Shown here piece after piece: positions 16,309 to 25,592 of a stretch of DNA of 45,415 bases. The stretch spans positions 1 through 45,415 of the forward strand of contig JAUWPO010000003.1 of assembly GCA_030611505.1 (NCBI GenBank), read 5' to 3'. The notes below the pieces were generated by a model that was given only the letters and a program-made list of their open reading frames with translations, ran no database searches and was not told where the DNA came from. The number at the start of each line of letters is the position of its first letter. Within the stretch, counting starts at the first letter, position 1. This DNA comes from Chloroflexota bacterium (GTDB lineage Bacteria; Chloroflexota; Anaerolineae; Anaerolineales; UBA4823). The translations under genes were made by a program, and so were the position numbers.

Positions 16309-18126
16309 ATGGGATTTTTTTCAAGTTTAGATATTGAAGGCTACGATCGTCAATATACCGACAAGCAACTAGTAAGCCGCGCCGCTGAATATTTTCGCCC
16401 TTATACCCTTCAACTGATCACGGTAACGCTCTTACTTCTGGTGATTGCTCTAGCTGCTGCCGCCACCCCTCTGTTAGTCTCACGTAGCATTGATGCTATG
16501 GATGAAAATCTAACAACGTACGATATTGTTTTACTTTGTGGGGTTGTACTGCTGGCCGGAATAATAATTTGGATAGCGAATTGGGGTCGGCGAAGAATCG
16601 TGGTGCGCATGGTCGCTGATATTGTACTGGCTTTACGTATTGATGCATTCCGCGCAACCTCTGAACATGATCTCTCGTTCTTTGATGAATTTTCCTCTGG
16701 GAAGATCGTCTCCCGGATCACATCAGATACACATGAGTTTGGACAAACTGTGATTTTGATTACCGATTTGTTCGCTCAAATTGTACAAGCTGTCATTTTA
16801 GGCGCGGTTTTAGTCTCCATAAATTTGAGGCTATCACTTTATCTTTTTGCATTCTTGCCAATATTGTTTCTAGTGGCGCTCGGATTTCGGAGATTAGCGC
16901 GCAAGGTCACTCGTAGTGGAATGCGTGCAATGGCGAACGTAAACGCAACGATCAAAGAAACTGTCAGTGGGATTGTGGTAGCAAAAAATTTTCGACAGGA
17001 AACAAGTATTTTTGAGGAATTTGACCAAGCGAATAAGCAGTCATACCGTGTAAATGTTCAAAGGGGGTTAGTTCTTTCGTCGGTGTTTCCAGCATTAAAT
17101 GTTTTGGGAGGAATAGCGACTGCAATATTGTTATACATCGGAGGTATCAATGCTGCTTTGGGGATTATCTCCGCTGGGGCTTGGTTTTTATTTTTAATAA
17201 GTCTGGACCGTTTTTTCTTCCCGGTATTGAACCTTTCTGCATTTTGGGCTCAAATCCAATCCGGTCTTTCGGCTTCGGAGCGTGTGTTTGCCTTAATGGA
17301 TGTAGAATCCAATGTAGTTCAAAATGACAATTTATATGTGCCAGATCTAAAAGGGGAAATTAAGTTTCAGCATGTTTACTTCCATTATATAGATGGCGAA
17401 TCGATTTTTGATGATTTTGATCTCCATGTCTATCCTGGGGAGACCATCGCTTTGGTGGGTCACACTGGTGCTGGCAAATCTTCGATTGCCAAGCTTATCG
17501 CCAGGTATTATGAATTCCAGGGTGGACAGATCTTTATCGATGGTATAGATATTCGTTCATTTGATCTATACGATTACCGGTCACATCTTGGTATTGTCTC
17601 CCAGACACCCTTTTTATTTTCGGGGACTGTAGCAGATAATATTTGCTACACTTGTCCGAGTAAAGAAGTGTATTCCTTTATTCAGGAATTGGCGCACAAG
17701 ATTGGAGAGGGAGAGTGGTTGGGGACCTTGGCGAATGGTTTGGACACTGAAGTGGGTGAGCGAGGAGCGCGCCTCTCCATGGGACAGCGTCAATTAGTGT
17801 CTTTGATGCGTGTAATAGTACAAAAACCGGCGATATTTATCCTGGATGAAGCTACCGCAAGCATTGACCCGTTTACAGAATGGCAGATTCAACAAGCATT
17901 GGAAATGATCTTTGCAGACACAACCAGCATTTTAATAGCCCATCGTCTTTCAACTGTTAAGGCTGCTGACCGGATCATTGTGCTTGAACACGGGATGATC
18001 GTTGAAGAGGGGAACCATGAAGATTTGCTGGCAAAAAGCGGTGAGTATGCAAATTTATATAACACCTATTTTCGTCATCAAAGCTTGACCTATATTGAAG
18101 AGGCTAAGCAGCTTACATTTAAGTAA
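16309..18126 (+). CDS. ABC exporter half-transporter, second of a heterodimeric pair
   Basis: A 605-residue half-transporter with an N-terminal six-helix domain and a C-terminal ATPase. Walker A is IALVGHTGAGKSSIAKL, the Q-loop IVSQTPFLFSGT, Walker B IFILDEATASID with the catalytic Glu, and the switch histidine IAHRLS. The signature is LSMGQRQLVSLMRV, with Met in place of the first Gly of LSGGQ. It complements the first half exactly: this Walker B pairs with the good signature of the partner. It starts 3 bases after the first gene and converges on uppP. Confidence 0.93.
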   Translation: MGFFSSLDIEGYDRQYTDKQLVSRAAEYFRPYTLQLITVTLLLLVIALAAAATPLLVSRSIDAMDENLTTYDIVLLCGVVLLAGIIIWIANWGRRRIVVRMVADIVLALRIDAFRATSEHDLSFFDEFSSGKIVSRITSDTHEFGQTVILITDLFAQIVQAVILGAVLVSINLRLSLYLFAFLPILFLVALGFRRLARKVTRSGMRAMANVNATIKETVSGIVVAKNFRQETSIFEEFDQANKQSYRVNVQRGLVLSSVFPALNVLGGIATAILLYIGGINAALGIISAGAWFLFLISLDRFFFPVLNLSAFWAQIQSGLSASERVFALMDVESNVVQNDNLYVPDLKGEIKFQHVYFHYIDGESIFDDFDLHVYPGETIALVGHTGAGKSSIAKLIARYYEFQGGQIFIDGIDIRSFDLYDYRSHLGIVSQTPFLFSGTVADNICYTCPSKEVYSFIQELAHKIGEGEWLGTLANGLDTEVGERGARLSMGQRQLVSLMRVIVQKPAIFILDEATASIDPFTEWQIQQALEMIFADTTSILIAHRLSTVKAADRIIVLEHGMIVEEGNHEDLLAKSGEYANLYNTYFRHQSLTYIEEAKQLTFK

Positions 18127-18164
18127 GGACTAGAATTAAGCTGAGATAAATTTATCGATTACAG

Positions 18165-18977
18165 TTAACTCGATACAATAACGAGTAACCCCATTACAGT
18201 ACAATAAACCGCAAAGATGTAGAGGGGATGACCAACCAAGAAACGTAACAGCCAATGGATTGCTAGATAACCGACAACTGCAGCCGAGATGAAACCGGGT
18301 ATAAATGTTGGCAGGAGCTGCAAAACATTGGGGCTGCGGATTAGATCATAAGTCGCAGATAAACCTGCTGCAAGCATAATTGGGATGGATATTAAGAATG
18401 AGAACCTTGCTGCTGTGGGACGTCCAAGATCGCGGGTCATTCCTCCGGCGATTGTTGCGCCTGAGCGTGAGACGCCTGGGAAAATCGCTATAACTTGCGA
18501 AAAACCGATCCAGAGTGCATCTTTCCAATCCAACTGTTCTAGGTTGCGATCACGTTTTCCCACTCTCTCTGCGATTATTAGTAGAGTGGCAGTTAGGAAC
18601 AATGCCGATGCTGTAAGCTTGGGATTCGCAAATGTGTTCTCGACAGTTTCTTTAAGTAATAAACCGATAATCCCGGCAGGGATTGTGGCGAGGATTAACT
18701 TCCATCCCAAACGAGCTTGTGGGGTTTTCATCGGGGATTTGTTTTTCAAGCCCAAAAGCATGGCTTTTGCTAAGGCAATCAGGTCGTTCCAGAAATATGC
18801 GATCACAGCTACTAAAGTTGCCACCTGTACGAGGACATCAAATTTAAATGCGTCCGTTGCTGGTATGTGCCAACCTAGCAAATACGGTACGATAACCAGG
18901 TGTCCTGAACTTGAAATTGGTAAAAACTCGGTCAAGCCTTGAATAACACCGAGAAGGATAGATTGTAAAACTGTCAT
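18165..18977 (-). CDS. uppP: Undecaprenyl-diphosphatase (UppP/BacA)
   Basis: This integral membrane enzyme dephosphorylates undecaprenyl diphosphate so the lipid carrier can be reused for peptidoglycan and polysaccharide synthesis. Motifs are QGLTEFLPISSSGHLVIVPYLLG at the N-terminus and FPGVSRSGATIAGGMTRDLGRPTAARFSFLISIPIMLAAG in the middle. I prefer ATG 18977 (MTVLQSILLG) over the TTG at 18983 in the ORF track. It begins 27 bases after tgt on the same strand, so the two probably share a transcript. Confidence 0.95.
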   Translation of the reverse strand: MTVLQSILLGVIQGLTEFLPISSSGHLVIVPYLLGWHIPATDAFKFDVLVQVATLVAVIAYFWNDLIALAKAMLLGLKNKSPMKTPQARLGWKLILATIPAGIIGLLLKETVENTFANPKLTASALFLTATLLIIAERVGKRDRNLEQLDWKDALWIGFSQVIAIFPGVSRSGATIAGGMTRDLGRPTAARFSFLISIPIMLAAGLSATYDLIRSPNVLQLLPTFIPGFISAAVVGYLAIHWLLRFLVGHPLYIFAVYCTVMGLLVIVSS

Positions 18978-19004
18978 ACACAATCACGCATGAGCTTCCA
19001 GTAT

Positions 19005-20126
19005 TTATTTGCCACTGTGTTTGCCTAATATAAAGCTCTCTACAAAGTCGTTAAAACGAGCATCGAGGATTGATTGGCGCATTTCTTTTACGAATTCAAG
19101 CAGAGTATGTAGGTTGTGTATGGACAGGAGAGTTGCCGATAACATCTCTTTGGCGACGATCAAGTGGCGTAGATATGCCCGTGAAAAATGTTGGCATGTA
19201 TAGCAGGTACATGTGTTGTCTATTGGGCGTGAATCTTTCGCAAAAACTGCGTTTGTTAGATTTAGTTTATCTTTAGGCACCATTGCCGTGTTATGACGCG
19301 CAAGCCGCGTTGGCAATACACAGTCAAATATATCAACACCCCTAATTACGGCGTTCAATAAATCTTCTGGTGTGCCAACTCCCATCAAATAACGTGGTTT
19401 ATCTTCAGGTAAAACTGCGTTTACGATTTCTAACATTGATTTCATCTCATCTTTCGTCTCACCAACAGATAATCCGCCAATTGCGTGACCAGGGAAATCA
19501 AGGGAGGAGATAAATTTTGCGGATTTGCGGCGTAGATCAGAAAAGACCCCGCCTTGTACGATGCCGAACATAGCCTGATCGGAACGTTTTTTGGATTTCA
19601 GGCAGCGTTCTGCCCATTTATGGGTTCTCATTAACGCTCGTTGATTGTACTCATAGTCATAAGGTGGTGCGCATTCATCAAAGGTCATGATGATATCGGC
19701 ACCTAACTTTTCCTGGATCGCAATTGATTTTTCAGGTGTGAAGTGGTGAGTGGAACCATCAATATGACTTCTGAATATCACTCCTTCGTCCGATATACTC
19801 CGATTTGCGGCCTGTGAATAAACTTGATATCCGCCTGAATCGGTCAACAGTGGGTGATGCCAATTCATGAAGTCATGCAGCCCACCAAGTTCAGCAATCA
19901 ATTCTTCACCTGGTCTTAGATAAAGATGGTAGGTGTTAGCGAGAACTAAGCTTGCGCCCAATTCGTTTAATTGAGCAGGAGTGACTGCCTTTACACTTGC
20001 TTGAGTTCCTACAGGTGCAAAAACGGGTGTCAAGATATCACCATGAGGAGTGTGCAGGACTCCGGCTCGAGCATCTCCCTGTGAGGCTTGTATATTAAAA
20101 GAAAAAAGGGCTGTTGATGCATTCAT
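19005..20126 (-). CDS. tgt: Queuine tRNA-ribosyltransferase (tRNA-guanine transglycosylase)
   Basis: This cytoplasmic enzyme exchanges guanine 34 of GUN-anticodon tRNAs for the queuosine precursor. Visible marks are LANTYHLYLRPG, LLTDSGGYQVYS with the general catalytic Asp, VQGG, GGLSVGE, the nucleophile Asp in GVDIFDCVLPTRLARH, and the zinc site CTCYTC with a distant His in LSIHNLHTLL. The 373-residue length is normal. A TATATT box ends 7 bases before the ATG with a poor -35, so the leader may be very short. It forms a leftward pair with uppP. Confidence 0.96.
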   Translation of the reverse strand: MNASTALFSFNIQASQGDARAGVLHTPHGDILTPVFAPVGTQASVKAVTPAQLNELGASLVLANTYHLYLRPGEELIAELGGLHDFMNWHHPLLTDSGGYQVYSQAANRSISDEGVIFRSHIDGSTHHFTPEKSIAIQEKLGADIIMTFDECAPPYDYEYNQRALMRTHKWAERCLKSKKRSDQAMFGIVQGGVFSDLRRKSAKFISSLDFPGHAIGGLSVGETKDEMKSMLEIVNAVLPEDKPRYLMGVGTPEDLLNAVIRGVDIFDCVLPTRLARHNTAMVPKDKLNLTNAVFAKDSRPIDNTCTCYTCQHFSRAYLRHLIVAKEMLSATLLSIHNLHTLLEFVKEMRQSILDARFNDFVESFILGKHSGK

Positions 20127-20236
20127 GGTTTTTAATATAGTAAAGGATTGCTGCTCACAGAACGAGGAATGATTATACCCTTATTAAACCAGCAGGCTAT
20201 AAACCAAACTTCTAGGGTTTAATGGTGTGTTCGAGG

Positions 20237-20292
20237 TATAATTCATCCGGTAATTTGCGTGATTGTGAGAATATTATTTCGATAATAATCTC
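20237..20292 (+). promoter_or_regulatory. TATAAT box and UUCG-loop hairpin in the aminotransferase leader
   Basis: TATAAT (20237-20242) has no good -35. Thirty bases on, GAGAATATTAT-TTCG-ATAATAATCTC (20267-20292) forms an 11-position stem with one A-A mismatch around a TTCG tetraloop. It lies about 108 bases upstream of the aminotransferase ATG. It is not followed by a T run, so it is not a normal terminator. It could be an mRNA-stabilising or regulatory leader structure. Confidence 0.35.
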
Positions 20293-20399
20293 AATACCTA
20301 TGTTGATTCACACCGAGAAATCATATTTATCCGAACTTCATTCATGTGATTGATGAAATATATAATAAAAAATTCTGATAAATCTAGGAGACTTAATCT

Positions 20400-21737
20400 A
20401 TGCAAACGTTCAATTTACCAGGACCGAAAGCCCGGTCACTCATAGAGCGTGACAATAAGGTTATCTCACCATCCTATCCACGCGGCTACCCATTTGTTAT
20501 GGAGCGAGGCCGAGGTGTAGAAGTATGGGATGTGGATGGGAATCGCTTTTTGGATTTCGCAGCCGGTATCGCTGTCGTCGCAACCGGACACAGCCATCCG
20601 AAAGTTGTTCAAGCGATCCAGGAGCAGGCTGAAAAGTTCATTCACATTTCTTCAGATTTTTACCACGAGAAGTGGGTTGAATTAGCGGAAGCCATCAATG
20701 GGATAGCACCCTTTTCAGAAGAAGCTGTATCTTTTATGACCAATTCGGGGACAGAAAGCGTCGAAGCTGCTATTAAACTGGCTCGTTCTCATACGGGTCG
20801 CACCCAATTTATAGGATTTCTTGGTGGATTTCATGGGCGAACAATGGGGTCGATTGCATTTACAGCCAGCAAAAAAGTTTACCGTCATGGCTTCTTTCCT
20901 TTTATGAGCGGTGTTGTACATGTTCCGTATCCTGATCCTTACCGGCAAGTACTGGAATCACCCCCGCGAGAAGATTATGGTGATACAGTTGTGCGTTATA
21001 TTGAGGAGCAGATACTTACCAAGGTTATTCCACCTGATGATCTGGCTGGAATTTTAATTGAACCAATCCAAGGAGAGGGTGGTTATATCATTCCATCGCC
21101 CGGCTTCTTCCCGGCTTTGCGCCGGTTATGTGATAAGTATGGGATACTATTGATCGCTGATGAAGTGCAATCGGGGATCGGACGCACTGGTAAATGGTGG
21201 GCGATTGAACATTTTGGGGTTGAACCCGATATTGTATGTACGGCGAAAGGAATCGCTTCCGGTATGCCTCTTGGGGTTATGTTCGCACGAAGGCAAATTA
21301 TGGATTGGCAAAAAGGGGCACATGGAAATACTTACGGAGGAAACCCTGTAGCATGCGCTGCGGCTTTAGCGACGATTTCCCTGGTGGAAAATGAGTATAT
21401 GCAGAACGCTTCGGCGGTTGGCCGGTATACAAAGGAACTGGCGGAGGAGATTCTATTAAATAAGTATTCTTCTATTGGCGAAATACGGGGGCAAGGGCTA
21501 ATGATCGGTATTGAGTTTGTCGAGGATCGTAATACTAAAAAACCAGCTGAGCAATTGCGCGACGCGATCATTGAGAATGCATTTCAACGGGGTTTAATCT
21601 TGCTGGGTTGTGGCAAGAGCACCATAAGATTAGCCCCACCGCTTTGTGTAACTCGAGAAGAAGTGGATGAGGCTCTTGAAATCCTCGATGAGGTTATCAT
21701 GATCAGTGAAGGAGAATTTCACACAATTGCTGCCTGA
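20400..21737 (+). CDS. Class III PLP-dependent aminotransferase (GabT/acetylornithine type)
   Basis: This cytoplasmic pyridoxal-phosphate enzyme probably transfers the terminal amino group of 4-aminobutyrate, ornithine or a similar omega-amino acid to a keto acid. Marks are DVDGNRFLDFAAGIAVVATGHSHPKVV, MTNSGTESVEAAIKLAR, GGFHGRTMGS, the cofactor Asp in LLIADEVQSGIGRTGKWW, and the Schiff-base Lys in CTAKGIASGMPLG. The 445-residue length fits the GabT-like branch, which also includes racemases in some archaea, so substrate and even reaction stay open. The AGGAGA upstream is a fair ribosome-binding site. Its 3' end overlaps the histidine kinase. Confidence 0.88.
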   Translation: MQTFNLPGPKARSLIERDNKVISPSYPRGYPFVMERGRGVEVWDVDGNRFLDFAAGIAVVATGHSHPKVVQAIQEQAEKFIHISSDFYHEKWVELAEAINGIAPFSEEAVSFMTNSGTESVEAAIKLARSHTGRTQFIGFLGGFHGRTMGSIAFTASKKVYRHGFFPFMSGVVHVPYPDPYRQVLESPPREDYGDTVVRYIEEQILTKVIPPDDLAGILIEPIQGEGGYIIPSPGFFPALRRLCDKYGILLIADEVQSGIGRTGKWWAIEHFGVEPDIVCTAKGIASGMPLGVMFARRQIMDWQKGAHGNTYGGNPVACAAALATISLVENEYMQNASAVGRYTKELAEEILLNKYSSIGEIRGQGLMIGIEFVEDRNTKKPAEQLRDAIIENAFQRGLILLGCGKSTIRLAPPLCVTREEVDEALEILDEVIMISEGEFHTIAA

Positions 21738-23289
21738 TTTCAGAGTCCGTCAACGGGATTATCTGCTTGAGATTCTACGTGCCATTACTCAGGAGCTGGA
21801 TTTAGATAAAGTATTGGCGCGTATTTTACACATTTCAATTGAGATGATGGCAGGTCAAGCGGGATTAATAGCCTTACGTGATGTTCAAAAAGGTTGGTCG
21901 GTAGCCGTATCCCAAGGTATTCCAGCGACGTTTATCCGGACATTGGATCCGCTGCTTGCACACGTTCCTCTGGAGAATGACCCGGCACGGAATGAGTTTT
22001 CAGACATTAACCGCTTGCTGCAGGGGTTAACACGTGCTGCTAGTTTAAGTCTGCTCACTGGGGTCGGGCTTCCGCTAATTGCCAGAAAGCAGGTGACTGG
22101 TGTCTTGTTCATCTTTCGTAATTACCAGGGTGTATTTTCGTCTAACGACAGGACGCTGCTGCAAAGTTTTGCTGACCAGGCAGCGATTGCCGTACAAAAT
22201 GCACAGCTATATACCCAGGTGCTCAACGAAGAAAGGCGGATGTCAGCTCTCCTGGATTCTGTGGCTGATGGAATTCTGATATTATCCGCTCATTATACAA
22301 TTGAACGCTGCAACAGGGCTATGGCAAGAATGTTGGGGGTTAGTATGGCTGATATTGTAGGGCGGAATCATGCAGATGTCGTTCTTTGGGTACATCGCGA
22401 AGATGGGGTGACGTTAGAACAAGCTAAAGAAGGTGGGTGGCCCTTGACCCCGAACGCAACTTTGTATGTGGAGGGAGATTTGGAACGTCCAGTCCGACCG
22501 CCTTTGCCTGTCGGAATTACATACGCGCCCCTTCTTTCAGTGGAAGGTAATTTGATTAATATTGTTGCTTCCGTACGCGATATCACCCATTTTCGGGAGG
22601 CAGAAGAACTAAAGAGTACTTTCATCTCTGTAATCAGCCATGAGCTGAAAACACCTGTAGCGCTTATCAAAGGCTATGTGGGAACGCTACGCAGAGAAGA
22701 CGTTAATTGGGATCGCAAGATTGTAGAGGACAGCCTGGAAGTAATCGAAGAAGAATCGGACCGCTTGACAGAGCTAATTGAGGACTTGTTGGATGCATCA
22801 CGGTTGCAGGCTGGCGCTTTATCCATCAACATGACTGAAGTATCATTGGATTTATTAGCAAAGCAGATAGCGACGCGTTTTCAGGTGCAATCAACAATAC
22901 ACAATATCGTAGTGGATTTCCCTGAAGGCTTTCCAGTAATTCTGGGGGATGAAGACCGCCTATCTCAGGTCTTTGCTAACTTGATTTCAAATGCTATTAA
23001 ATATTCACCAGAAGGTAGTGAAATCCAAATAAATGGTCAGGTGAAATCTGAACATTTAATTGTCTGTGTAAGCGATCGAGGTCTTGGTATCGCCGCAGAT
23101 GATTTGCCGCATATATTTGATCGTTTCTACCGGGCGAGTGAAGTATCACGTACGACAAAAGGAACCGGTCTTGGTTTATATCTTGCTCGGGCAGTGATTG
23201 AAGCGCATGGCGGACGTATTTGGGTTGATCCAAAACCGGGTGATGGTGCCAGGATATGTTTTTCAATCCCACGTGATCTTAAAGGATAA
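21706..23289 (+). CDS. Sensor histidine kinase with GAF and PAS domains
   Basis: The domain order is GAF (about residues 15-170, ending DQAAIAVQNAQLY), PAS (about 180-300, LDSVADGILILSAHYTIERCNRAMARMLG) and then the kinase core. The phospho-accepting His is in FISVISHELKTPVALIKGYV. The ATPase boxes are N (VFANLISNAIKYSPEGS), G1 (DRGLGIAADDLPHIFDRFYR) and G2 (GTGLGLYLARAVIEAHGG). No membrane segment is seen, so it is a soluble sensor. No response regulator is next to it. The start is uncertain: GTG 21706 lies in the aminotransferase, with TTG 21727 downstream of GAAGGAG as the other option. Either way the genes overlap and are likely co-translated. Confidence 0.92.
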   Translation: MKENFTQLLPDFRVRQRDYLLEILRAITQELDLDKVLARILHISIEMMAGQAGLIALRDVQKGWSVAVSQGIPATFIRTLDPLLAHVPLENDPARNEFSDINRLLQGLTRAASLSLLTGVGLPLIARKQVTGVLFIFRNYQGVFSSNDRTLLQSFADQAAIAVQNAQLYTQVLNEERRMSALLDSVADGILILSAHYTIERCNRAMARMLGVSMADIVGRNHADVVLWVHREDGVTLEQAKEGGWPLTPNATLYVEGDLERPVRPPLPVGITYAPLLSVEGNLINIVASVRDITHFREAEELKSTFISVISHELKTPVALIKGYVGTLRREDVNWDRKIVEDSLEVIEEESDRLTELIEDLLDASRLQAGALSINMTEVSLDLLAKQIATRFQVQSTIHNIVVDFPEGFPVILGDEDRLSQVFANLISNAIKYSPEGSEIQINGQVKSEHLIVCVSDRGLGIAADDLPHIFDRFYRASEVSRTTKGTGLGLYLARAVIEAHGGRIWVDPKPGDGARICFSIPRDLKG

Positions 23290-23378
23290 ACGGATCAGAA
23301 TATGGCAAGAGATTTATGAAATGTAAAAATTTTTAAGATTGAGCCCGTTTAATACTATGTTAGAAGATGGAGAAATGA

Positions 23379-24725
23379 ATGCCAAAAACAAATATTAATT
23401 GTCCTAATTGTCACCGGTCTATTGTTGCAGATATTGACCGGTTGTTTGATTTGGGGACCGATCCAACGGCTAAACAACGTTTGCTCACAGGCGCATTTAA
23501 CGTTGTGCTGTGCTCGTACTGTGGTTATCAGGGTCAAATTGCTACACCGATTGTGTATCATAATCCAGAGAAAGAGCAATTACTTACATTCGTGCCTCCA
23601 GAGGCTGGGTTACCGCATGACGAACAAGAACGCGTTATCGGTTCTATGGTTATTCAAGTGACCAATAATCTGCCCCAAGATAAGCGTAAAGGTTATTTGC
23701 TGCGTCCACAGGCTACATTAACCTTGCAAGGTTTGGTAGAACGTGTACTCGAGGCTGATGGGATCACCAAAGAAATGATACAAGCCCAACAGGAGAAATT
23801 TCAATTAATTCAACGCTTATTAGAAACAACGGATGAAAAAGAGATTGGCGAAGTTGCAAAGAATGAAGATACGAAAATTGACGCCGAATTTTTTATACTT
23901 CTTCAGCGGCTAACAGGAGCATCCATTCAAAGTGGAGACCAGGAAACCGCAAGAAAATTAGAACAATTGCGAGAGAGTCTGCTGCCAGTGACAACTTTTG
24001 GGCGGGAAATCCAATCGCAAACACAAGAGATGGAAGCCGCGGTTGCAGACCTTCAGGCTGCGGGGGAAGAATTGGATCGAGAGACGATGCTAGACCTAAT
24101 CATCAAAGCCCCTAACGATACCCGGATTAGAGCGTTGGTGAGCCTGGCACGTCCAATTATTGATTATCCATTCTTCCAGATGCTTAGTGAACGTATTGAT
24201 CGCGCCCGCGGGGATGGACGCACCCGTTTGGTTGAACTCCGTTCTGATCTTTTAGATTTGACTGAGGAAATTGATCGTCAAGTGGCTGCGCACGTTCAGG
24301 AACAAAAGAGCCTAATTAATAAAATATTGCAGGAAACCGATGTTAAAAATGCCATGCAGAATTATTTACCGGCAGTAGATGAATACTTTATAAGAGAATT
24401 GGAACAGCGATTGGAGGATGCCCGTAAACAGGGAGATTTGGAGCAGATAGTAAAGCTGCAGGATATGATTGATATTGTTGAGGAAGCCAGTGCTCCCCCA
24501 CCAGAACTAGCGTTGATTGAGGAATTGCTTCAGGCATCGGATGATCAATCCCGTCGAGAAATACTTGATGTTCATCAAGAAGAAATCACACCAGAATTCG
24601 CCAATGCTTTATCAAATATTGTGGTTCAAGCCCAGTCCAGCGAAGATAATAAGCTGGCCGAACGCGCCTTGGCAGTTAATCGCCAGGTGCTGCGCTTTTC
24701 TATGAAGAAGAATATCATCAAATGA
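23379..24725 (+). CDS. CpXC-domain protein with long coiled-coil region
   Basis: The N-terminus has two CxxC pairs, INCPNCHRSIV and VLCSYCGYQGQIATPI, separated by about 35 residues. This is the zinc-ribbon pattern of the CpXC family, which I recall as common in Chloroflexota and of unknown function. The remaining 300 residues are rich in Glu, Gln, Leu and Arg and look helical or coiled-coil, with no membrane span or catalytic motif. ATG 23379 follows GGAG. It converges on the FHA-winged-helix gene with 6 bases between stops, inside a cluster of signalling genes. A role in signalling or protein scaffolding is only a guess. Confidence 0.75.
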   Translation: MPKTNINCPNCHRSIVADIDRLFDLGTDPTAKQRLLTGAFNVVLCSYCGYQGQIATPIVYHNPEKEQLLTFVPPEAGLPHDEQERVIGSMVIQVTNNLPQDKRKGYLLRPQATLTLQGLVERVLEADGITKEMIQAQQEKFQLIQRLLETTDEKEIGEVAKNEDTKIDAEFFILLQRLTGASIQSGDQETARKLEQLRESLLPVTTFGREIQSQTQEMEAAVADLQAAGEELDRETMLDLIIKAPNDTRIRALVSLARPIIDYPFFQMLSERIDRARGDGRTRLVELRSDLLDLTEEIDRQVAAHVQEQKSLINKILQETDVKNAMQNYLPAVDEYFIRELEQRLEDARKQGDLEQIVKLQDMIDIVEEASAPPPELALIEELLQASDDQSRREILDVHQEEITPEFANALSNIVVQAQSSEDNKLAERALAVNRQVLRFSMKKNIIK

Positions 24726-24731
24726 TTTAAA

Positions 24732-25463
24732 TTACTCAATTGGAGGGTTGTCTAAACGCAGACCATGACCGCGGACGGTGACGATATATGAATGATTCGC
24801 ATCGATATTGGCAAGCCTGTTTCGCAGTCTTCTAACCAAAGCATCTAGGGCTTGGATGGAAACCTCTAAGGCTTGATTCTCTCCCCATACCGCGGAAATT
24901 AATTCATAGCGCGAGATAACACGACCTTGGTTTTCGTAAAGCTGTTCTAATAGTCGAAATTGGGACACCGATAGGGGTGGAACAACTTCCTCTTCGCTGG
25001 CAAGCTGCCCATGTTTGACGAAATTGATCCAGACTCGTCTGGATTTCTTGTCCAGTCGTAAACGACTGGTGTTTTGAACTGGTTCTTGAGCCTGATATTG
25101 ATTGGAGATTTGTGGTTCTAAATCTTGTGAATTGAGAGGGAGTGTGGCATCAGAACTTAGAAATACAAATCTTTGTACCAAAGCAATTTGGATAACGTCA
25201 CCATCTTGGAGGGTTACAGCGTCATTGAGTCGTTTCCCATTACGGTGCGTTCCATTTTTGCTCTTTAAATCTTCTAAAAAGATTCCCTTGGGAGCAACCG
25301 AAATGCGTGCATGATGACGGGAAACCTGACGATCAGTGATGACTATATCGCAGCTTGTTTCACGCCCTATTAACAGATTTCTGCCCAATAACCACTGTTT
25401 ACCATTCAATGGTCCTGCCTGGGCAAGCAATAATGACGCTTCATCATTATAGTTATTCATCAT
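24732..25463 (-). CDS. FHA domain fused to an OmpR-type winged-helix DNA-binding domain
   Basis: Residues about 8-105 form an FHA phosphothreonine-binding domain (LIGRETSCDIVITDRQVSRHHARISV, then LEDLKSKNGTHRNGKRL). Residues about 150-240 form a winged helix of the response-regulator C-terminal type (LSVSQFRLLEQLYENQGRVISRYELISAVWG... VSIQALDALVRRLRNRL... IVTVRGHGLRL). There is no receiver domain, so control is likely through threonine phosphorylation. It is divergent from the Ser/Thr kinase gene, 129 bases away. The ORF track starts at 25475, but GGAGG inside those first codons is spaced 5 bases from ATG 25463, which I take as the start. Mycobacterial EmbR uses the same logic with a different domain order. 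Confidence 0.9.
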   Translation of the reverse strand: MMNNYNDEASLLLAQAGPLNGKQWLLGRNLLIGRETSCDIVITDRQVSRHHARISVAPKGIFLEDLKSKNGTHRNGKRLNDAVTLQDGDVIQIALVQRFVFLSSDATLPLNSQDLEPQISNQYQAQEPVQNTSRLRLDKKSRRVWINFVKHGQLASEEEVVPPLSVSQFRLLEQLYENQGRVISRYELISAVWGENQALEVSIQALDALVRRLRNRLANIDANHSYIVTVRGHGLRLDNPPIE

Positions 25464-25592
25464 CACGCCCTCCATGGGTATAATAACATAAATATTTTCG
25501 TAAAAAGTCCATCCATAACCTTTGCATCATTTAAATTAATCAGGTATTATTAAGAATAAAAGGAAAATTTGACGTTAGTGGATCAATAAAAT

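Noticed and set aside
20190-20250. Possible tRNA-like segment (GTTCGAGGT)
   Set aside because: No acceptor stem or anticodon arm can be folded around it.
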